Source: Chrysochromulina parva (taxonomy: Eukaryota; Haptophyta; Prymnesiales; Chrysochromulinaceae). Taken from it: a DNA stretch of 18,862 bases. The notes below the pieces were generated by a model that worked only from the letters and a program-made list of their open reading frames with translations, did no database searches and had not been told where the DNA came from. The DNA lies in the NCBI GenBank assembly GCA_002887195.1, contig PJAB01000944.1:1-18862 (forward strand). Reading direction: 5' to 3'. Shown here in pieces: positions 14,020 to 18,862 of this stretch. How positions within the stretch are numbered: the stretch's first letter is position 1; every line of letters begins with the position of its first letter. The translations under genes were made by a program, and so were the position numbers.

Positions 14020-17000
14020 ATGGCTCCAAAAGGTGCTCCTCCCGCTGCGAAGGCGGCGGCGCCGCCGGCAAAGGATGACAAGAAGGGTGGCAAAGAAGCC
14101 TCGGCCCCGCCTGACGCCCCGGCGGGCAAGCTCCACTCCGCCGCTGCCCCCAAGAATAAGGAGGAGGTGCTCGCGCAGGTCAACCTTGATGGCCTGCCGC
14201 ACTGCCCGAATGAGCAGATCATCGAGATCATCAAAGAGCGCTATGACACGCTTGTGAGCGTCTTCATTCACTACTGCAAGCAGTCGGAGTGCAAGACGCT
14301 CGAGCAGGCGACGCGCCTTCGCCTTGGTACGCACCGCTAATGCTGCGCGCAGCGCCTGGCGCTGCGATTGCTGCTGCGCCTGCTGCTGCACTGCACCTCT
14401 GCCCGCTTCAGCCACTGTCGCTGCCTTTGAGGCGCTAATTGTTGCGCCAGCGTAATGACCGACGGGGCGGGCGGCCCGGCAACCTATCGACGCGCCGACG
14501 AGTGGCCGTAATAGCGCCCGAGGAATGTGGCTCCACCGCCATCGCCACACCGCCGCTCAGTGCAACTCGGCTGCCAGCTTGGTGGACGCAGCAGCAGCTC
14601 GGGCGGGAGGACAGGCGCAAGCCCTGCGCGTGGAGTCTCACTCATCAGCCGCGTCGCACGGACTCGGGCGGGCGCCGGCCACTCCCTGCAGCCTGCCTGC
14701 CGGACTGCGGCTGCGGCTCCGCGCCTGCGGCTGCGGCTGCGGCTGAAGCTGCGGCTGAAGCTGCGGCTGAAGCTGCGGCTGCAGCTGAAGCTCCCTCTCG
14801 CTGCCTGTGGGCCGCCTGCTCACCGTCGCGTCCCGTCGCTACTTGCCCGATCGCCCCTTCGCAGCCGGCTTCAAGAAGCTTGTCAAGGATGCCAACCTCG
14901 AGCTCAAGGTGTACGACATGGAGCAGATGTCGCGTCTCTTCATGCAGAAGGGCGGTGCCAAGGGCATTGGCTCCTCGCAGGATGAGACCCTGTCGCTCGG
15001 CGTCGAGCAGTTCATCACTCTGATGGTGCACCTGGCCTTCGGGCGCGACAACCCGCGCTACGTGGCCGCCAAGGAGTCGAAGAAGGAGGAGACCGTCCCC
15101 GTGCTCCAGTGCGTGCAGAACCTGATGAACGAGTTCCTGCCGCGCATGCACAAGGGCAACTCTGCAGAGTTCCGTTCCGTGCTCAAGGGCGACTCCGAGG
15201 CACAGTCGGTCATCGCCTCGTACTCGGAGAAGATCCAGCAATGGATCTCGAAGCTGCAGGAGAAGGCTGAGAAGTCCAATTCGGACATCTACACGCAGTT
15301 CATCGCCTTCCTCGAGGAGAAGGGCTGCCTCGGCACGCGCTCTATTGAGACGACCGAGGCGTCGGGCCTGCAGGTGACGCACAAATCGTCCCTGTCGGAC
15401 TTGCAGGCGCGCCACGCCTTCCTCGACACGCAAGACCCGGAGCTGCTCGCCGTGGGCCAGCCTGACTACACGCTCGGCTGCATGATGGAGGCGCTCGCGC
15501 GATGCGGTGACAAGAAGTACTCGACGATCATGGAGATGTCTTTTGCGTCGCGCGTGCGCTCGATGGTGCAGAATGTGCTTGGCCAGGCGACCGAGATGGA
15601 GGTCATCACTGAGGCAGTCGCGTCCGAGGCGTCCGAGGGCGCGGCCGACTTCGACGAGAAGGTTAAGGAAGCGCAGCGCAAGAACTGGCTCGTGTGCTGG
15701 CGCAACATGACCTTCAAGGATCTGCACGGCTTCCCGCTGTGGGAGACGCAGCTGCACGATGTGCTTCAGGGCGCCTTCCCCGAGCTTCAGTCCATCTTCC
15801 TCCACTACTGCGGCTCCTCTGTGTCGGGCTCGGATTCGATCGGCAATGCGACCAAGGTGGGCCTGATGGAGATGCTTACGATTGCCAAGGACACCGATCT
15901 CTGCACTAAGGAGTTCAAGGTCGACGAGCTCACGCGCCACTTTTGCTCGGCGAATGCCGAGGCGGCCATCGCGGCCTCGGGCTCGTCCGACCGCCACAAG
16001 ATGAAGGGCAAGGCCAAGGAGGCGGACGCCCAGGTGAAGGGCATCGGCATCAGCGCGCCCACGTCGCGCCAGGCGAAGAAGGACGCGACCGCCGACATGC
16101 AGCTCAACCTCTTTGAGTTCATCAACTTCCTCGTGCGCACGGCCTTCTGGCGCGCCAACCCGCAGTGGGGCTCCAAGTACAACAAGAAGGACCTCACGCC
16201 GGTGCCCGAGTCGACGCAGATCTTGCTCGAGGAGTGCATCCTGCCCAAGGCGAAGCGCGACACCTCGGGCGAGTTCAAGAAGGTGCTTGCGGGCGACCAG
16301 GCCACGCAGGCGGTGCTCGCCGAGTACCGCGAGAAGCTCCAGAACTGGCTGCGCCCCATCCTGCGCAAGGAGCGGCGCATCGACAACCCGAACCCGCAGA
16401 TGACGTACAAGATGTGGGTGGCGCTCATGGACGGCCCCGATCCCGAGACGCGCGAGCGCGGCGGCTCCAAGCCACCGTGCCCCAAGATGGTCGGCGAGTG
16501 GTTCCTCGCGCAGGAGTCGCAGATCACTGGCGATGAGCGCACGAGCCGCAAGAACCAGATCACCTTCAAGGCGAAGCTCTCGATCCCGCAGTGCCGCTGG
16601 AACTTCCTGCGCTCGCAAACGATCGAGCAGGTTCAGGGCGGCGACGTCGACGCCGAGCAGAGTGACGTGGCCACGCTCGACTTCACCGAGCTGGGCGAGT
16701 GCATCGCGCGCTGCGCGGTGAACATGTACGAGCACCTGATGACCACCTTCTTGCCCTCGCACAACCGCAAGGCGATGACCATGGCGGACGCCACCCGGGC
16801 GTGGCTGCAGAACCTTCTCTTCGAGAAGACGCCCGAGATGTGCATGTGGGAGACCACCGTGATCAAGGCGGACCGGTACGACTGGCAGAAGCAGACCAAG
16901 ATGCTCCCCGGCTTCTCGCCCGCGCAGCACAAGCTCTGGTGCCAGTGCTGGGAGAAGCTGGTGCTCATGGACATCCACCACTTCCCGCTCTGGGAGAAGG

Positions 17001-18862
17001 GCGTGCACGATACGCTGCAGCAGCACTTCCCCGCGCTCATGCGCATCTTCTCGCACTACTCCAAGGGCATCTCGGGCATCGACTCGGCCGCCGACGCGCT
17101 CGAGATGGAGCTCGAAGAGTTCCACGATTTCGTCAAGGACGCCAAGCTCGAGACGCGCATGATCAACTTCACGACGATGACTAACGTCTTCGCAAAGGCG
17201 AACGCGTCCAACACCGCCGAGGCCTTCGAGCAGCGCCAGCGCGAGAAGCGCAACTCGCAGGTCCAGTCCGAGCTCGAGGACGCCGCGTTCACCAAGAACG
17301 TCAACAAGCCGATCTCGCCCAAGAAGGGTGCTTTCCCCGACGTCTTCCTCGACAAGTCGGGCGAGATGGACCTGGCCACGATGAACAAGGGCAAGAACGC
17401 CAAGCCAGACAACCGTCTGCAGCTCACCGAATTCCTCGGCTGCCTCGTGCGCATCTCCTTCCTGCGCGCCAACCCGAAGCACGGCCAGTACGACAACAAG
17501 GCCAAGCTCATCGAGCTGCCGGGCTGCCTCAAGAAGATGCTCGAGGAGGTGCTGATCCCGAACGCGAAGCAGGACATGTCGTCCCTCTTCCGCGAGGAGA
17601 TCGCGCAGGACGCCGAGGTGCAGCGCGTCTTCGACGAGTACCGCGAGAAGCTCACCTACTATTACAACGAGGTCAACCAGCTCACGGCCCTCAAGGGCAA
17701 GGCCGACAACAAGCTCTCGATGGAGACCTGGATGGACATTTGCCGTGGCTACCTGCACTTTGCCAAGCGCAAGGGCCTCAAGCACATGGAGAAGTCCAAG
17801 ACCTCGGGCAAGGCGGGCGAGGGCGGCGGCCTGGGCGAGGGCGCCTTCGTGGGCGACTGCACCGTCTCGCGCGAGTCGGACATCACGGGCGACGAGCGGT
17901 GCAAGGAGAAGTTTACGTGCCGTCTCTCGACCCTCGAGGCCAAGTTCGCGTTCCTCAACTCGCAGTCGCTCGAGCAGATGACTGCGGGCGACTCGTCGGA
18001 CACCGACCTAATGGCGACGCTCGACTTTGACGAGTTCATCGAGTGCCTCGCGCGCTGCGCGCGCGACAAGTACGGCGAGATCAAGCTTATGTCGCTCGCC
18101 GACGGCGTGCGCGGCGTGATCCAAAACATCCTCGGTGAGAAGTCGGACGAGGCTGTCATCCGCGATGCGACCTACATCCACGCGGAGCGTTACAACTGGA
18201 AGCTCGCGAAGCCGCTGCCCGGCCAGACGCTCGCGGCGCACCGCAAGTGGCTCGACTGCTGGCAGAACATCGAGATCGCCGACCTGCACTACTTCCCGAT
18301 CTGGGAGAAGAGCGTCTTCGGCTGCCTGCAGGAGTGCTTCTCGGACCTGACCAACATCTTCGCGCACTACTCCAAGTCGATTGGCGGCTCGACCACGGCC
18401 GAGGACGCGGTCGAGATGACCATGTCCGAGTTCAAGGACTTCGTCAAGGACGTGAGCCTCGAGACCAAGGACCTCCGCTTCGACGTGATGCAGAACATGT
18501 TCAAGAAGGCGAATGCGCTCAACAACAATGATGCGCACTTCCAGCGCAAGGCCGAGCAGGGCACCTCAGCCGCCAAGGAGGAGACCGCTGGCTCAACGTC
18601 CAAGGCGCTCGCGACGACGTCGCCCGGCCGGTCGAAGAAGGCGGCGGCGCAGCGCGACGACGAGCTGGATCAGGAGCTCGTGCTCTATGAGTTCGTCGAG
18701 GTGCTGATCCGCATTTCCTTCTGGCGCTCCAACCCGTACCACGGCATCCACAAGCTCGCTACGAAGCTCATCCCGCTGCCCGACTGCCTCGTGCAGATGC
18801 TCCAGGAGGTCGTGCTGCCCAACGCCAAGCGCGACGACTCGGCCCTCTTCAAGGAGAAGCTC
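14020..18862 (+). CDS. Large modular repeat protein, two exons seen, 3' end beyond the window
   Basis: Exon 1 is 14020-14326 and exon 2 is 14865 to the window edge with no stop, giving 1,435 codons so far. The start (AGCATGG) is in good context. Residues 1-48 are Ala/Pro/Lys-rich. The rest is alpha-helical and built of repeats. Modules start near residues 147, 516, 954 and 1376 with an [E/Q]F..(6-8)..[A/S]F.R.NP block, and a half module precedes them (residues ~50-145). The later part of each module has DLHxFPLWE (388, 805, 1242), then IF.HYSK and DFVKDA.LE. B and C share ITGDER, which A lacks. There is no signal peptide, membrane span or known catalytic motif. The F.KF.KD-like helices recall degenerate EF-hand repeats in protist ciliary proteins, but I cannot assign a function. 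Strong GC3 codon bias suggests high expression. Confidence 0.85.
14327..14864 (+). other. Intron of the modular giant gene
   Basis: A GTACGC donor follows codon 102 plus one base, and the acceptor CCCCTTCGCAG ends at 14864. Joining gives RL-A-GFKKLVKDA in frame. The joined segment aligns with the later modules (HYSK, then about 20 residues, then FHDFVKDA) with one gap, which supports these splice sites. Exon 1 read through would stop at 14338. A slightly longer exon 2 beginning at an acceptor upstream cannot be fully excluded. Confidence 0.75.
14705..14793 (+). repeat. Minisatellite of CTGCGG and CTGAAG hexamers inside the intron
   Basis: About 89 bp of alternating CTGCGG and CTGAAG units; the clearest part is three CTGCGGCTGAAG 12-mers. 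It creates spurious Arg-Leu-Lys-Leu or Ala/Gln-rich frames on both strands. Confidence 0.9.

Noticed and set aside
14645..17785. Minus-strand open frame of 1,046 residues opposite the modular giant gene
   Set aside because: It is a shadow of strong GC3 codon bias on the plus strand. Its composition is Leu/Arg/Ala/Val-biased with no recognisable domain, while the plus-strand frame has repeated conserved modules.
1..18862. CRISPR array, tRNA or rRNA genes, bacterial operons
   Set aside because: No regularly spaced direct repeats with unique spacers, cloverleaf sequences or ribosomal RNA stretches were seen, and gene spacing and splicing are eukaryotic.

Overview
The window looks like nuclear DNA from a unicellular alga. 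It is GC-rich, the genes are mostly intron-poor, and the intergenic stretches hold AT-rich patches and decayed transposons. One J-domain protein begins with what reads as a signal peptide plus plastid transit peptide, which points to an alga with a secondary plastid. A haptophyte or a similar chromist is my best guess, but nothing here fixes the lineage.

Layout, left to right. A dolichol-kinase-type gene (282-2195, minus) has a short non-autonomous DNA transposon directly upstream. This element (2207-2546) has perfect 19-bp terminal inverted repeats and a TAA target duplication. A J-domain gene (3138-3683, plus) converges on a GT25-type glycosyltransferase gene (3783-4847, minus). Then come an AAAP-type amino acid transporter (5433-7328, minus) and an unrecognised protein with an acidic N-terminus, a beta-rich domain and a coiled coil (7646-8665, minus). 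From about 8.8 to 10.8 kb there is a graveyard: a dispersed ~130-bp GC-rich repeat (two copies), decayed reverse-transcriptase fragments, an AT-rich TATCATG cluster, an ATACAT array with about 10-11 bp spacing, and strong hairpins. Next are an FkbM-type methyltransferase (10818-11747, plus) and a WavE-like glycosyltransferase (12155-13447, plus). The last gene (14020 to beyond the window end, plus) is a spliced gene for a very large protein made of repeated ~370-440 residue modules.

Three genes (GT25, FkbM, WavE-like) belong to families best known from bacterial surface glycans and also found in algae and large viruses. With the dolichol kinase they give the window a glycan-modification flavour, but they lie on different strands and are not an operon. 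The most unusual signals are the TIR element against the dolichol kinase start, the modular giant protein, a recurrent 11-bp tandem duplication seen at six separate non-coding sites, and the structured leader of the FkbM gene.
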